Of a DNA stretch of 6,164 bases, positions 5,136-6,164 are shown piece by piece. The stretch is from Chloroflexota bacterium (lineage in GTDB: Bacteria; Chloroflexota; UBA6077). The position numbers were made by a program, and so were the translations under genes. Location: NCBI GenBank assembly GCA_021788565.1, contig JAJYKO010000363.1, positions 1 through 6,164 of the forward strand, read 5' to 3'. The stretch's first letter is position 1; each line of letters opens with the position of its first letter. The notes below the pieces were generated by a model. The model was not told where the DNA came from. It ran no database searches and worked only from the letters and a program-made list of their open reading frames with translations.

Positions 5136-5968
5136 ACGACCGTAGGGTCCTCATTGGGGTTTTGCTGGCAGCAATTGGAGTGGCAGCCCTGGGTCTCGGA
5201 GTCACCAGCGAAGCCATCGTTCTGCCCGATCTGACAAGCACGATGGGTGGGAGTCATCAGACGGTTGCATCCCTGACTCTTCCGGTGGTGGTGGGAGCTG
5301 GGCTGGTAGACGGATTCAATCCTTGTGCCTTCGCCGTGCTGCTGGTGTTCATATCATCAGCTCTCGCTCTGATGGAGCGTCGGGCTCTCGGGGGCGAGTC
5401 TGTGTCTGCCCGAGGGGCTATCCTGGGCATGGGCAGCGTATACGTGGCCGGGGTCTTTCTCACCTATTTGTCGCTGGGATTGGGCCTGCTAGGAGCAGCC
5501 TCCTTCTTCCCTCAAACCCATGTCGTATCGCGGATAGCTGCTGTTCTGGCGATGTTCATAGGCCTGTTTCTCTTGAAGGAAGCCCTGCTTCCTGAGCTCG
5601 GAAGCGTCCTGGCGATTCCGGATAGTCTGCACGGAGCTATTCGCCACTGGGCCCGCCGCACCAGTGTCCCCGCCCTCTTCGGGGCGGGCGTCCTGGTCGG
5701 ACTGTGCACAGTGCCTTGCTCAGGAGCTGTCTACCTGGCAGTGCTGGCGCTCCTCTCATCCCACACCACCAGGGTGGAAGGCTTCGGATATCTCGTGCTC
5801 TACAACCTTGCTTTCGTCCTCCCGCTCGTAGTGATCTTGATGGTGGCATCCAGCCGGCACTTGCTCAATCGAATGGCCCGCTGGCAGCTTCATCACAGGT
5901 CGAGTCTCAAGATGCTGCTCGGTGGGCTCACTATCCTGTTGGGTATGGGCATTCTGTTTGCGGTATAG
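5132..5968 (+). CDS. CcdA/DsbD-type membrane thiol-disulfide transporter
   Basis: The 278-aa, highly hydrophobic protein has an N-terminal hydrophobic segment (about 6-24) and six more TM segments (about 50-80, 95-123, 131-150, 181-209, 218-241, 259-277). Each half of the core has the Pro-Cys pair typical of CcdA/DsbD: GLVDGFNPCAF (C65) in the first core TM and GLCTVPCSG (C192, C196) in the fourth. CcdA-family proteins pass electrons from cytoplasmic thioredoxin to extracytoplasmic thiol partners, for cytochrome c or copper-centre assembly. The start ATG (5132) overlaps the cupredoxin stop as ATGA, implying coupling. The cysteine-rich cupredoxin next door is the obvious candidate partner, which is an inference. 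C192 gives a CxxxC in the second motif beyond the single conserved Cys. The stop is followed after 11 bp by array E. Confidence 0.87.
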   Translation: MNDRRVLIGVLLAAIGVAALGLGVTSEAIVLPDLTSTMGGSHQTVASLTLPVVVGAGLVDGFNPCAFAVLLVFISSALALMERRALGGESVSARGAILGMGSVYVAGVFLTYLSLGLGLLGAASFFPQTHVVSRIAAVLAMFIGLFLLKEALLPELGSVLAIPDSLHGAIRHWARRTSVPALFGAGVLVGLCTVPCSGAVYLAVLALLSSHTTRVEGFGYLVLYNLAFVLPLVVILMVASSRHLLNRMARWQLHHRSSLKMLLGGLTILLGMGILFAV

Positions 5969-5979
5969 TCCCGGACAGG

Positions 5980-6033
5980 TTCAGTATATGCTCAGGTTTG
6001 CCTCAGCGCCGCCTCAGTCTGATCGGCGAGACT
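5980..6033 (+). promoter_or_regulatory. Array E: four perfect 11-bp YTCAG repeats plus -10, driving the YHS-domain gene
   Basis: Units begin at 5980 (TTCAG), 5991 (CTCAG), 6002 (CTCAG) and 6013 (CTCAG). The hexamer at the shared -10 position is GAGACT (6028-6033); GACTAT at 6030-6035 is a slightly better -10 two bases on. The leader to ATG 6079 would be about 40 nt. The array lies in the 110-bp gap after the ccdA-like gene, where no terminator is visible, so read-through can add to its own promoter. Confidence 0.84.
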
Positions 6034-6078
6034 ATGGTTGTCGTTTGCGGGGATTGAGGTTCCCACAAGGAGGTAATC

Positions 6079-6164
6079 ATGGCAAGAATCGACGTTAATC
6101 CGCCCCCGGGGCTGGTTCGAGATCCGGTGTGCGGCATGGAGATCGAGGCGCGAAGTGCCCACAC
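6079..6164 (+). CDS. YHS-domain protein, N-terminus; probably a heavy-metal P1B-type ATPase (cut by window edge)
   Basis: Only 28 codons are present. After MARIDVNPPPGL comes VRDPVCGMEIEARSAH, the start of a YHS (TRASH-like) metal-binding domain, with the signature DPVCGM at residues 15-20. Such a domain at the very N-terminus is common in copper and other heavy-metal transporting P1B ATPases, but small stand-alone YHS proteins and other fusions also exist, so the ATPase call rests partly on the copper-type genes upstream. A full-strength SD, AAGGAGGT at 6067-6074, lies 4 nt before the ATG, suggesting high expression. Its own repeat-array promoter is E. Confidence 0.7.
   Translation, partial: MARIDVNPPPGLVRDPVCGMEIEARSAH

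Overview
The window (about 60% GC by eye) comes from a free-living bacterium. An AarF/UbiB-type kinase, a cupredoxin with a CcdA-like partner, a YHS-domain protein and a large GGDEF/HD-GYP protein would fit Chloroflexota or a similar Gram-positive-like or monoderm lineage. This placement is an inference, as there is no rRNA or marker gene here. No insertion sequence, CRISPR array, tRNA or phage gene is visible.

Layout: (1) 1-562, minus strand: N-terminal 187 codons of an ABC1/AarF/UbiB kinase-like gene, running off the left edge. (2) 563-1067: divergent intergenic region with two back-to-back promoters, then a 284-nt leader holding a possible 73-aa ORF and mutually exclusive hairpins. (3) 1068-3749: an 893-aa membrane protein with about ten TM segments, GAF, GGDEF and HD-GYP domains. 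(4) 3907-4332: a stand-alone receiver (CheY-like) protein. (5) 4333-4586: non-coding, hairpin-rich. (6) 4680-5968: a two-gene operon (4-bp overlap) for a membrane-anchored cupredoxin and a CcdA/DsbD-type thiol-transfer membrane protein. (7) 6079-6164: first 28 codons of a YHS-domain protein, probably the start of a heavy-metal (P1B-type) ATPase.

The main discovery is regulatory. Every transcription unit is preceded by the same composite element: four tandem 11-bp direct repeats (YTCAG-N6, 44 bp in total) followed, after exactly 4 bp, by a -10-like hexamer (NANNNT). There are five arrays: 650-607 (minus), 724-767, 3799-3842, 4587-4630 and 5980-6023. Of the 20 repeat units, 17 are perfect YTCAG, and the two promoter-proximal units are perfect in all five arrays. 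The 11-bp period, the overlap with the -35 region and the fixed distance to the -10 are what OmpR/PhoB-family winged-helix response regulators use (Pho-box-like geometry). The whole window therefore looks like one regulon under an activator encoded elsewhere, linking c-di-GMP turnover, a receiver protein, a UbiB-like kinase and copper/thiol/respiratory maturation functions. The inducing signal is unknown; copper, redox state, oxygen or phosphate are all possible.
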